A DNA stretch of 24,564 bases from Zygophlyctis sp. KS116. Taxonomy: Eukaryota; Chytridiomycota. The notes beneath the pieces were generated by a model. That model was not told the origin of the DNA. It saw nothing but the letters and a program-made list of their open reading frames with translations, and searched no databases. Shown one piece after another: positions 9,266 through 19,536 of this stretch. The translations under genes were made by a program, and so were the position numbers. Numbering within the stretch: the stretch's first letter is position 1; each line of letters opens with the position of its first letter. The DNA is taken from positions 1 to 24,564 of the forward strand of contig BAAFSQ010000148.1 in the NCBI GenBank assembly GCA_054661495.1, read 5' to 3'.

Positions 9266-11569
9266 TTAAATTTCACTACGACTAGCTACTATACATTCAA
9301 CAATAGTAGAGAGATGATTATCAGTATCAAAGAAGCTTGCTCGATTTTCAGGAGTTGTCAAATCTAAAATAATCACTTCATGGATATTTTTGAACTTGTC
9401 ATTCTTCTTATATACCTGAAACAATTTGCCATTGAATTTTGAGACAATATCGTTACTGTAATTCGTACCACAGATGAAAAGAAAGTTTTTTCTTTGGCGT
9501 TGAGTTTTATAAAACATTCTGTTAAATAAATCACATTTTCCAAGGATGTCTCGCTCAGTAAGTTCCATTTTGCCACAATTACTTATAGAAAGATTAACCA
9601 TGACTTCGTAAGAAATTTCATCGATTACAGTTTCAGAAAGTAAGAAAGCGTTTGAAGTAATACAGTTAACTCGAGGCTTCAGACATGTATTTTTTCCAAT
9701 ACAATCCACATTTCCACTCCAAACACTCCAATCATTGGGCGATTTGGTTTCCTCATCCACAATGTCAAATCCCAAGTCTTTGAAATAACGGTCTGCCATT
9801 GGCCGAGTTTTACTAGAAAATGATAATCCGTTCAGATTTCCAAATATAGCAGTTTCAAAGAAACTAGGAATAATTTGCTTTGGATTTTGAGGGGTGGAAA
9901 ATATTTCCTGAAATCGCTTTAAACACATCCATTCAAACACGCTTTGGTAATCGATAGATTCACGAGGAGTATCGCCGAAATACCTGAGATATTCCTTGAG
10001 TGGAAAAACATAGTTCTCTAAAACAGTCTTTACGTATGGATGTGTGTATAATCGAGCATTGCTGACAGTTCCATCCCAGTCAATATAAGCAAGGTGTGCA
10101 ATAATATCAAACGTTATTTTTTGCCCGTCAGCATCTTCATATAATTCAGTAAGGTCAACAGAAGATCCGTCATCGAGTGATAATACGATGCCTGGCAAAA
10201 CGGACTTGAATCTTTCTATCGCAGCAAAAAACCCCTTCCACGAAGGGATTTGAATCTCACCTTTGTCATTTACCAGTTCGGAAAATGAATTACAATTTTG
10301 TAAAGGCCGCAATAATGCACGAGGCAGACCATTCGTAGTTATGAAAAGTCTTTTAGCAGCTATTGATAATTGTTCTTCATTCATCCCAAAATGTTCTTGC
10401 ACGCTTTTTTCGCTTGTATCAACCATTCGAGTTCTTTTCAGTATGGTTTTTATAGAATCTTCTCTCATAACAGTTAAACTTAGACGATGAATCTGAAAGT
10501 TATCCACCCGATCTCCTAGCCTCTCAGCCGAATGATGAACATAACTAAGAAAAGATCCACGGCCAGCTAATAAAAAGAAAACCTTGGGAATGGTTTGCCA
10601 TTTCTGAAGAATTGTAGAACAGAAGTGCATAAATTTTTCTTTTGTTTTGAAATTATCATTAGCCAAAGAATCTCTTCCATATGTATCAAATGCTGCTCCA
10701 ATTCCATCCAACACAATAAAAACAGGCCCCGCTTCTTTCACCAGACGCTCTAAGAAAGATACAGTGTCCTTAGGAGGGTCTGATAGTACTACTGGAGGGA
10801 CCACAAACTTATCATTTAAGGCTAGTTGGAAATGTTTGAGCAAAACCACATCAAAATCATCGGAGATTAAAGCTTTGGTACCAAAAACGATATGAATCGT
10901 GTGGCAAGCACAAAGAGTTTTTTGAAAATCATCTAAAGAACCATTCTCAATACTGTCCTTCCATTGTTCTCTAGTCTTATCTATATAAAGGCCGGCAAAT
11001 GCAGATTTGCCTATGCCCGATACATTGTCTACGAGAGGGATCTCCCAGTTTTCCCCACAACCAAGATTTGCTTTTTTGTATTTAGACCTATGGATCTCAT
11101 TAAGCTGCTGAATTGCTATTTCTCGATTGACAAAGAAGAGATCGCAATTATAAATCGAGTAAACAAATTTCGGGTTTGTTTTCCATACCGCCTTGACTGT
11201 ACTTCCCACAGCAACAATCAGAGCATCATCTTCACTTTCTCCAAGACGATCCAGTTGACCAGAGGACTTTAACGGCCCTTCCTGTGATAAGATCATGGCT
11301 TGATTTACCTGTCCTACATCAGCATCTCTCTTATCAAACGAATTCTTGTTCTTGTAGACTCTCAGCTGAGAAGCATCCACAGAGGAGAGTTTGTTGGGAT
11401 ACTCGGCCTTGACAGCATGTTTAAACTCATTAACATTGGCTAATGAAGAGCGCAGAACAGAAGAAACACTAGTTCCCTTGAACGGCTGATCAGTATAAGA
11501 GTCATAGAGATGAAACCAGATTAGATTACGATCAGTAGATATGTTTCTAGACAACTTTCTTTTTGTCAT
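9266..11569 (-). CDS. Crinkler (CRN)-type protein 1: ubiquitin-like header, P-loop NTPase, RHS-like C-terminus
   Basis: A single uninterrupted exon of 767 residues. The first ~120 residues form the CRN-type header: NLIWFHL, then EFKHAVKAEYPNKL, SQLRVYKNK and SEDDALIVAVG, a ubiquitin-like fold in CRN proteins. It is followed by a FFVNREIAIQQL boundary motif and a STAND/AAA-like NTPase with Walker A GIGKS at about residues 185-189 and Walker B VFIVLDG at about 283-289. The C-terminal region (DLGFDIVD..., VNLSIS, ELTERDILGK) resembles the tail of trypanosome RHS and fungal CRN proteins, often read as a PD-(D/E)XK nuclease-like fold. The chosen ATG (11569) has the same six-codon spacing to SRNIS as in CRN gene 2; ATG 11605 is an in-frame alternative. 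CRN proteins are known as effectors or as players in conflicts between organisms; the role here is inferred only from the family. It looks whole. Confidence 0.82.
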   Translation of the reverse strand: MTKRKLSRNISTDRNLIWFHLYDSYTDQPFKGTSVSSVLRSSLANVNEFKHAVKAEYPNKLSSVDASQLRVYKNKNSFDKRDADVGQVNQAMILSQEGPLKSSGQLDRLGESEDDALIVAVGSTVKAVWKTNPKFVYSIYNCDLFFVNREIAIQQLNEIHRSKYKKANLGCGENWEIPLVDNVSGIGKSAFAGLYIDKTREQWKDSIENGSLDDFQKTLCACHTIHIVFGTKALISDDFDVVLLKHFQLALNDKFVVPPVVLSDPPKDTVSFLERLVKEAGPVFIVLDGIGAAFDTYGRDSLANDNFKTKEKFMHFCSTILQKWQTIPKVFFLLAGRGSFLSYVHHSAERLGDRVDNFQIHRLSLTVMREDSIKTILKRTRMVDTSEKSVQEHFGMNEEQLSIAAKRLFITTNGLPRALLRPLQNCNSFSELVNDKGEIQIPSWKGFFAAIERFKSVLPGIVLSLDDGSSVDLTELYEDADGQKITFDIIAHLAYIDWDGTVSNARLYTHPYVKTVLENYVFPLKEYLRYFGDTPRESIDYQSVFEWMCLKRFQEIFSTPQNPKQIIPSFFETAIFGNLNGLSFSSKTRPMADRYFKDLGFDIVDEETKSPNDWSVWSGNVDCIGKNTCLKPRVNCITSNAFLLSETVIDEISYEVMVNLSISNCGKMELTERDILGKCDLFNRMFYKTQRQRKNFLFICGTNYSNDIVSKFNGKLFQVYKKNDKFKNIHEVIILDLTTPENRASFFDTDNHLSTIVECIVASRSEI
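11200..11554 (-). repeat. CRN header repeat, left arm of an inverted pair
   Basis: The first ~350 bp of CRN gene 1 are nearly identical to those of CRN gene 2 at 19552-19906 in opposite orientation. One stretch of more than 60 bases, beginning near CCGTTCAAGGGAACTAGTG, is the same apart from none or very few differences. Similarity ends abruptly just after the DDA(L/V)IVAVG codons. Both arms are coding. Confidence 0.85.
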
Positions 11570-11605
11570 GGACTTTACTGTCTGGCTGACAAATGTAAAA
11601 AACAT

Positions 11606-11780
11606 GACCCTTGCTAAGTAGACGCTAGGTCCCGTAGCAAGGATCGGACAGTCGTGCGTGGTTCTTCATAAGGGACGTTTTTGCTGTTATCGGACAGTCG
11701 CATTTGCTGTTATCGGACAGTCGCATTTGCGGTTATCGGACAGTCAATTATCCACGCGTCCCGTCTTAAGTTTCCGATAA
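11606..11780. promoter_or_regulatory. Divergent promoter of CRN gene 1 and ZMYND12-like gene
   Basis: These 175 bp lie between two genes transcribed away from each other. They are GC-richer than the neighbouring gaps and contain the 23-bp tandem repeat and an extra TCGGACAGTCG copy at 11644. CTAG/ACGCG-type words (TCCACGCGTCCCG near 11751) also occur. Start sites cannot be fixed from sequence alone. Confidence 0.5.
11681..11745. repeat. 23-bp tandem repeat, about 2.8 copies
   Basis: Two exact copies of a 23-bp unit (starts TTGCTGTTATCGG, ends ACAGTCGCAT) lie at 11681-11703 and 11704-11726. A third, partial copy with one change (TTGCGG) spans 11727-11745. Each contains TCGGACAGTC. A further isolated TCGGACAGTCG lies at 11644-11654. 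The array sits about 110-180 bases upstream of the CRN 1 start and 35-100 bases upstream of the ZMYND12-like start. Confidence 0.88.
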
Positions 11781-13080
11781 ATGTCCCTTGATCAGACTAC
11801 TCAATCAATTCCAATCAACCCACTGGCAAATCCAAAAGGTAATTCAGCGATTGCATTAACTAATAGGAGTGCATTTGGACTGCGAACTTTGCGGAAAAAC
11901 AGCGTATATACTCTAGTTAAAATATTAGACATTTGGTATGTAAAGGATGTAGAGTTACATATTATTGCGATAAGGAGCACGAGAAATTAGATTTCAAAGG
12001 AATTCATCATAAAATATGTAATCATTTGGGTCCGTTAAGTTCTGCAATGGGAATGTTTGGCTCTGATAACGAAAGAGCTGCAAGAGATGAATTTGTTCGT
12101 CAGAAACAGGTAATTTTATCATTATTAATTTAAAGACACTTTTGTTTGACTTGACAAAGACTGAAGCACTAAAGTTACTATTTGAAGCACAAGTACAAAC
12201 TAGAATTTTTAATTTATTAGTATGATTTAGCAATACCTGCTGCATTACAGGCTTTAAGGTTCTCTACGTGCTTATCGGGACAAGATAGTATAGATCTAGT
12301 ACCATCATACTTACTTTTGGGTAAGGCTAGTGTTGGATTAAAACAATACACTCAAGCCGAAGAATATCTATCATTAGCAAAATGGGCAATTTTAAAAGTT
12401 AAAGATTGCTCACTAGAAATCAAAGGTCTTCTACATAGAAATATAGCTCTATTGTACTTATCAAAAGGTAATTACGATGAAGCTTTGAAAGAAGCGGCAC
12501 TAGATGTAAAATTATTTTATTAAATATAGATTTACTATCACTCTAATGCACATGATCCAGAACATATCTCTGGTATTTATTATTGCTAAAGTTTTATAGT
12601 TTCTGGTGGTTATTATCAAATTGGAAATGTTTTTCATAAACAAAATCAAATTGATTTGGTCTCATCATTTTATGATAAAGTAGTCACAATCTTAAAAAAT
12701 ACACTTAAACCAGGTCTTTCTACACTGGATGATGCACAAATAGCAGAAGCTATTAATATGTTGGGTACAATAAAAGGGTTTAGAACAAGTTATTCAAAAC
12801 CTGGGATTTCTATTGGAGAGGTTGACTATGTTTTTGGTCTATTGTATAAATCAAGCTCAAATATGGAGAAAGCAAAGGAACACACCTCAAAAGCACTTAC
12901 AGGTACATCATTTTTTATTAATAAATTATAGCTTTTGAGGCTGCTTTAGGAAGAGAACATACACTCACAATGGAGGTGCGTAGCCTAATGAAGCAAATGG
13001 TATCAGGGAATTCAGCAAAAGGAAGGACACCTGTTACAAAGAGCCCGGATGGAACAGTTACAGAGCGACTTTCTTTTTGA
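11781..13080 (+). CDS. ZMYND12-like MYND zinc-finger/TPR protein (axonemal)
   Basis: Exons 11781-11838, 11867-11903, 11929-12109, 12136-12192, 12221-12505, 12530-12572, 12600-12902 and 12932-13080 join to 370 residues across seven introns of 24-29 nt. The N-terminus INPLANPKG is followed by a full MYND zinc finger: CELC, CKGC, YYCDKEH, then the last His and Cys in HHKIC. This needs the 28-nt and 25-nt introns removed. The rest is TPR-like helices aligning with animal ZMYND12: IPAALQALRF, LVPSYLLLGKAS, YTQAEEYLSLAKW, LLHRNIALLYLSKGNY, SGGYYQIGNVF. In animals ZMYND12 is a sperm-flagellum protein that works with TTC29 and the inner dynein arm heavy chain DNAH1. The presence of this gene implies motile flagella. 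It faces the kinesin-8 gene tail to tail with only eight bases between the stop codons. Confidence 0.9.
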
Positions 13081-13088
13081 ATATATTT

Positions 13089-16000
13089 TTAGCCATGTTT
13101 TACGTTGTTGGTATTTCTTCTTGATCTATCGGTGGATTTGTGAAGTATCGGGTGGATTTTTGAATGACCTTGAATCTTGATTCCGTATGCATGTTCTATT
13201 ACAGCATTGTGATTTCCATGAGAAGCAAGGTATTCAAGTTTTTGAAGCCTTTTGTCTTCCACCCTTTTTTCTGATTCCGTTTTGATAGTGTTTCGGATAC
13301 AAAGAGATTTTTGATTTACAATATCCATTTGTGGAAGGCTTGAATTGCTTAAATTCTTGCTTGGATTCCTATTATTATTATAAAGTTTAAAAATTACTGA
13401 ATGTTGCTACTTTGATCTTGTAATAAACTCGAGCTAGATCCGCTAAGAGTTCTGTCAGAGTTTGGTGTAGCAGTAGATAATTTGGCGACTCTTTCATTGT
13501 TTCTTACTTTGAATTCTGCCAAGTAGTCAATATTTACTGCTTTGGAATTGGTATGATTCAGTGCTTCGACTTGTTTTTCTAGCATCAGTAATGATTTAGA
13601 GAACTGAGATTCAGCCAAAGGTAATAATTCATCACGCTCTTTAGCTGGTTCTCTAACCGGGGCTTCCGATAAGATGTTATTTATAGGAACTTCTACAACT
13701 TCTTCACGAATATCATCAACTTTTGATGATACAGTAGTCAATGGATCTTGGCTAACTTTTTCCAAGGATACATTATTGATAATATTAATATTGTATGCTT
13801 GAATATCCGACTTATTTTCTCCGCTTCGAGCGCTTTCAATATCTAAATCACTTTCCAGAACTTCACAAGACTTTGGTATTTGTTTTTCAGTCGTTTTTCC
13901 AAGCAGCTTACTAAATCCCAAGCTAAAAATATTTTGTTTTTTAGATTTTGTAACAGTTTCTTTTGCAGCATTATTTGAGGATTTACCAGACTTATTTTTT
14001 GGCAGCATAAAAGGCGAGTTCGATAGTTTTGCGGAAACTGAATCTTTATCCTGAGAAGCTTGATAAATTCGATCACTTAATGATTGAAGCTGAACCTTTC
14101 TTCGAATTCTTTCTGTAGATTTTTCGTCAATTTTTATGATTTCTACGTTTGTCTTAAGTTCATTTAAGCATTGAAATTGAGATTTCAATTCAGCTGGTGG
14201 ATCTGAATGATCTTTCATCAAACCAGAAATTATCCCTTCGTATAATCTAATAATTTCAAAGAGTATGTGTGATTCATCTTCTTTTTGTAGTAATACTATC
14301 GATGTTAGGTTATAATATAGCCATAAATCTATATCTAAGACATTATTTTTATATGTTAAGTACTTTCAAGCTCTAAGAAATGCGCCCTTAATCGAAGATC
14401 GACGTATTGACGTCCTCTACTATCTAAATTGCAATTTATATTCTTATTTTAGAATATAAATTATAACATACCGATCTATCTTCTCTAATTTTTTCCTGAA
14501 GATCAATAATTTGCAACTCTAATGATTCTTTCCTCTGCTGTATTTCTAATTTGGTTTTTTCGCATGAATGGATGGTTTTCTGCTTACTACATATCTGAGA
14601 TTCGATTGTTTTCTGTTTTTCAACAGATTGGTTATCAGACATGTGATAAAGCGCATTCAAATTATCTATTTCCTTTTGCGAATGCACTGCAGTACTTACA
14701 GCAGCAGCTTCAGACTCATCTTCTTCAACAATTTTGTTTTTTAAAGCTATTTGATCAGTCATGCAAATTTCAAGACTGTCCAGAAATTCATAATAATTAT
14801 CTTCAGAAAATACAGCTGTTGATACTGCAGAAGGCTTTATATCATATAATTTACCCCCACTGCTTTTTGTTGTATCGGTGGTATGAGTTCTTGTGCGATT
14901 ATGTTTTGATATATTTTCCTTTTGTGTAGCATTAGTAGCCATTCGAACCTTTAATGAACTACTCTCAGCTCTCATTTGATTAATTGCATTATTATAGGCC
15001 TCATATTTGTAGTTGACTTGCTGTGTTAGCTTGTTTTTGATATTGCGAGCCCGACTTGCGTATTTTAAAGTATTCAATGTTTCTTCAAATTTAGGAGACG
15101 CCGGACTTATATTTGAAATCATTACAGTTCGACAGTTTCCACCAAGAGAATCCTTTAACAAACGAGTAAGTTTGCTATCCCGATAGTTAACATATTTGCC
15201 TCTTTTCCCATCCACCAGCGCATTTATACAGTTTCCTAGCGCTAAAAGAGATCGATTTATATTAGCCCCTTCTATCATCCGCTGACCGCGATTGTTAGTC
15301 TCTGCTGCCCTTTCAGATCCCGCTAAATCAATCATAGATAGTTTACTATATCTATCGATTTTGTTTCCAGCTTTATCTGTTGATGATACTGATATTAGAA
15401 CTTGAAGTGCTGCATGAGATCTTGAGGAAACTTCATTAGCGCCGGTGGGCTCTTGACTTCTATTTCTGTTTCCTTTTCTGAGAAACATCATAACCTATAG
15501 TGTTAATGCAGGTTTAATTAGAAATTGTTAAAGAATATAGGCGTACCTCTTCAGCTGAATTTGCAGTCACAGATGTTATTCCAGAAACTACAACTCCTTT
15601 TGATCCATCATCACGAAGATCAAGGACATCGGGCTTACCGGAAAGTAAATCTCGAATATTTTCATTGTAAATTTCAAGATATGATAATGAAACTTGAATC
15701 TTTTCCTGTGGATTTTCTGTAGCCCCTCTTTCTATTTTATTGAACAGATCAGCTAAAGTCAATGCCATTATCCCCGGATTGGAATCTGTTCCCAGCATGG
15801 TAAACGTTTTACCTGCCCCTGTGGCACCTATCGTTCGTTAAATATTTAAAGAGAGGATTGTAAATATTAATGGAAAATTCATCATACCATAAGCGAAAAC
15901 TGTAGCATTATATCCTTGCAAAACGTATGGGATCAGAAATCGGACAGTTTGCTCATACACATGAAGCTGTGACGAAGATTCTGAAAATACTTGATCAAAT

Positions 16001-16216
16001 GTGTATATCTTTTCTCTTGGTCTATTCTGCCTTAATACATCATCGCTCCAGTCCTCTAACGGATCGACAACTAGCACTGTCTGCTATGAGGATTCAAATC
16101 ATATCTACCTTATCATCTAGAGCCCTTGCGACAATCTCAACACTATCTTTGGACAATTCTTTCTCAGATATCGGACGAATACGAACAGCAACAATTAATC
16201 TAGCAGAATCTTCCAT
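13089..16216 (-). CDS. KIF19-like kinesin-8 motor protein
   Basis: Exons 16216-16109, 16080-15888, 15827-15547, 15494-14472, 14442-14364, 14334-13398 and 13368-13089 join to 966 residues. The motor domain fills about residues 1-350: VRIRPIS, VFAYGATGAGKT (P-loop, residues 101-108), YLEIYNENIRDLL, NEVSSRSH (switch I), DLAGSE (switch II), and YRDSKLTRLLKDSLGGN. GNRNRSQEPTGAN, with its match to GNRQRTQEPTAAN, and NTLKYASRARNIKN point to KIF19 within kinesin-8. A coiled-coil part and a polar, Ser-rich tail follow. KIF19 depolymerises microtubules at ciliary tips and sets cilium length. Four introns are 28-29 nt, but the two at 15495-15546 and 15828-15887, in the motor, are 52 and 60 nt. The short linker exon 14442-14364 is supported only by frame. 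The start codon lies 46 bases from the stop of Snu114 upstream. Confidence 0.92.
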
Positions 16217-16262
16217 ATTTAAAATAATGCGTCACTTTATCATCCTTTCCCACACTGCAGTT

Positions 16263-19200
16263 CTAAAATATACCTTCAGCTTTTGCCATCTGTAAAAGCA
16301 TTGGGTCATCAAAAAATTTTGTTATTGCAACATCTTCAGAAAGTCCCTTTCTTCTTCTAGTCTTGATCATAAAATCACGGGCGAGGCATGGAGCAGGACT
16401 TGGCTCCAGTGGCTTCAGAGAGATAGATTTGTCCATAGGATCACCTGGTACCATCTATCATGGTCAATAAAACAATGCAATACCTGCCAATGATCAAATA
16501 TTTGTTGACAAAAAGCTTGCCCTTGAGTATGAGTTCGTAAATCGGTCTCGAAACCAACCGAATCCATCACAGGAAGGAGCGCCTTGATTGTATATAGTGG
16601 TGACCCGGGCTTGGGAGTATCCTGAGTTACATGACCCCTTTTTTTTAAGAATATATTCCCACCCACCTTCTACGAGCCAAAATGTTATATATAACTGAGA
16701 GACAATCAGGAGGAGCTTGAATTTCGACATGATATATAGGCTCCATGAGCCTTGGCGATGCGGTCAAGAATGAAGAATAACAAACTCTTCGAGATGTGGG
16801 AATGATTTGACCTCCGCCTCTATATATTGGTTCATTTGCCACTGTGGCATCTAGAATACGGAATTTGACATTTCGAATTGCTATAAATATTATCAATATA
16901 AGAATTACGTTCATCAGCGAGTGGACCCTCTCTACTCCCCCATTTAAAACCTTGTTTAATAGAATCCTTGATAGAAAAAAGTAATTTTTTGTTAACCTAA
17001 TAATCTTAGATCTAGATTGATATATTACCTCTGTCGGCAGAGTATCATCAATCAGCACATTTGGATCCGAATCTTCTGGCCCAAACGCCCAAACGTTTCT
17101 AGCTGCAAGAATGTCCCAGTCATAATTCTTAACCAGCCAATCACTCAATTTCTTTTGAGGCCACGAGCTAAATACATTTTTGTTTTCAATATCTTGGCCA
17201 AGTCCACTCTCTAAAGGTTCTGCGATCATGGTAATTTTGTTTCTAAAAATCAGATTAAATAATGATACTTTTTGTTTGGGGATTCAGCAAAACATTTCAA
17301 TGCCGAAGTTTCCACTATTGTCTCACAAAACTTGGTGACTGGGTCAGAAACCTTGATCTCTATTTCAGCATAGAGTTTTCTTAAATCATGCAATATACAA
17401 TCCAGTTGAAGCTCTCCTGTTCCCACTATGATGTGCTCCCCAGATTCTTCCACTTTTGTCTGGACAATAGGGTAGCTTTTACTTATTTTTCTTAATCCTT
17501 CCAGCATTTTAGGAAGGTCAGTAGGATTGATTGGCTCCACTGCAACTTTAAAAACAGGTTCAGTCGTAAATTTGAATGGTCTGATAATATAGACAGGATC
17601 TTCTTCAATAACATTTGTATCAGTAATAGTTGCAGTTTTAGTGATTGAAGAATCGATTCCTTCCAGCAAAATCCAACTACCAGCAGATGCAGAATTAATC
17701 TTAATTTTATATCTAAAAAATCAGAAAATATATAACAAAATACCTTGATTGATAAATTGAAATTGATTGTACTGTCTTTAATGACATATCTTCCTCATCA
17801 TCTGGCGAATAAGCCTCCCCTAAAATACGGATTTGCTGTCCTTGGCTTATAGTCCCACTTAAAACTCTTCCGAAAGCCCCAAATGATTCCACATCAGTCG
17901 AATTATAAAGCTTTACGATATGCAGCATCAATGGGCCTTTAGGATCGCACGACTTCATTGCTTCTGCATATGGACTCGCCAAGTCACCAGTATAAATATT
18001 TTCAATCTTAAAAAATTAAAAAAAAATTCATACCTTTATAGAGGCATTGTCTATAGGGGAAGAGATTTTTGTAACTATCATATCGGCGAGGCCTGTTGCA
18101 TCTCCAAAGAAAGATTCCAAAATAATTCGAATCAATGGCTTAATATCCATAGCTAGCACAGCAGGTTTCAAAAATATGCCTAGAGAAGCCAACGTTTCCT
18201 TAAGTGCCTCTGTATCTTCACCGACAGCCTGAGCATAAATCTTGTACAAAGGTTCCATTATAAAATGAACAAAAGTGCGATTTGTGGATTCATTACGAGG
18301 CGATTTTTTAAACTTTCTTGATTCTGAATCAAAGTATATATCTCCCCATAATCTCTTTGAAAACTCTTCATAATCAAAATGTTCGGAAAACATTTCTGAA
18401 TACTTTTTTGCAAATGATTTTAGTGAAAATACCCAGCCCATTGATGTACATGCAAAACAAACATTTCCCAACTCTGGAGAAACGCGATAGTTACCATTTG
18501 CAGCTCTTTAATTTAGAAAAATCCAATAAATTACTCAATGATTGCATTTACTTCAGAAATTGTATACTTTAATTTGTAGTATGCATCGGCAGGTGGAATC
18601 TTTAGTTCTAGTATCAATCTATCAATCTTATTTAACACAAGCGTTATAGGAACATTTTCTGTGACTAATTCATGAATTATTTTTTCTGTATTGACCATAA
18701 CCTATTTTCTTAATAAATCGAAATTACCCCTTCCAAAACATCAACCACCAACAATGCTCCATCTGCGATTCTTATTCCAGCACTAACTTCATCCTTAAAA
18801 TTGACATGACCAGGAGTATCCATCAAATTAAAAGCATGAGATTGACCCTTTAAATCTTGCATCACAAAACTCATTGGCATAGCTTTTATTGACAATCCCC
18901 GATCTCTTTCCAATGGCTGAGTATCTGTATATCTTGTTTCAGAGTCTAAATCCCAATGCATATCATGTGTTTGACTGACTAAAACATCCATTAAAGCAGT
19001 TTTTCCAGAGTGGATGTGCCCCACAACCACGACATTTCTAATTAACCACGGAATCCCCATTAGATCAGCTAAAAACTCTTTATTGAATTTTGTAACTGGA
19101 AGCCCTTTTTCCATAATAAGAGTCTTTTTAACTTTTGTAGGAGCAATAATTGGAACCGAGAGCAATTGTGTATCTTCCTCCTGAACCAGCGCTTGTACAT

Positions 19201-19424
19201 CCTGCCCAAAAACCTCTTCAGCAGTGGGATAGTATTTTTTATCTTCATGAAGAATGATTGCATTAGACATTATTTTCTCTTCTTCCTCTTCCAATTGCAT
19301 CTCCTCATTTGCTTGAACTAGCGGTTCTTCCTGATCAGATTCATCTTCCAGATCCGGACCAATATAGTTTCCTACCGATCAATCACTAAAAATTACCAAA
19401 CTCATCATATAAATCTAGATCCAT
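16263..19424 (-). CDS. SNU114: U5 snRNP GTPase Snu114 / EFTUD2
   Basis: Eleven exons (19424-19397, 19371-18728, 18701-18535, 18505-18034, 18006-17744, 17712-17269, 17242-17029, 16996-16909, 16880-16667, 16637-16484, 16454-16263) join to 959 residues. The protein is an EF-2-like GTPase of the U5 snRNP that controls Brr2 and spliceosome activation and disassembly. The start [15 protein letters not shown] matches the family start after removal of a 25-nt intron. An acidic N-terminal segment and [13 protein letters not shown] follow. The G motifs are GHIHSGKT (127-134), DTPGH (194-198) and NKID (248-251). Later marks include [67 protein letters not shown] and the end [12 protein letters not shown] with KFFDDPMLL. 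Length is close to that of human EFTUD2. The ten introns are 25-32 nt. It shares a short divergent promoter with CRN gene 2. Confidence 0.97.
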
Positions 19425-19536
19425 TCCAGCAGTTTTTTTCTAGGCTGATGTAGCAAGGCGGTGGGGATGGTTAATGTAGAGTACCCACCAACAATATTGG
19501 GTCTGATCGTATGTCTTGGGGAATGTCCAATTGGGA
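19425..19536. promoter_or_regulatory. Short divergent promoter of Snu114 and CRN gene 2
   Basis: Only 112 bp separate the start codons of these two divergent genes. It lacks the tandem repeat found upstream of CRN gene 1. A short shared word, GTAGCAAGG (19451 region, also at 11635), is the only resemblance to the CRN 1 upstream DNA that I noticed. Confidence 0.4.

Noticed and set aside
10263-11272. Open frames on the + strand opposite CRN gene 1
   Set aside because: They are antisense shadows of a long coding frame, with no family features and no start context.
11570-11605. Start of CRN gene 1 at ATG 11605, adding 12 residues (MFFTFVSQ...)
   Set aside because: The spacing from ATG 11569 to SRNIS equals that in CRN gene 2, and the upstream residues have no counterpart there. 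It remains possible as an alternative start.
14364-14471. A 48-nt intron 14424-14471 in the kinesin instead of a 29-nt one
   Set aside because: The longer option puts the next exon out of frame and hits a stop; the 29-nt intron 14443-14471 keeps the frame open.
19527-19534. CCAATTGG as a CCAAT-type promoter box of CRN gene 2
   Set aside because: It lies only two bases before the chosen ATG, too close to act as an upstream promoter element.
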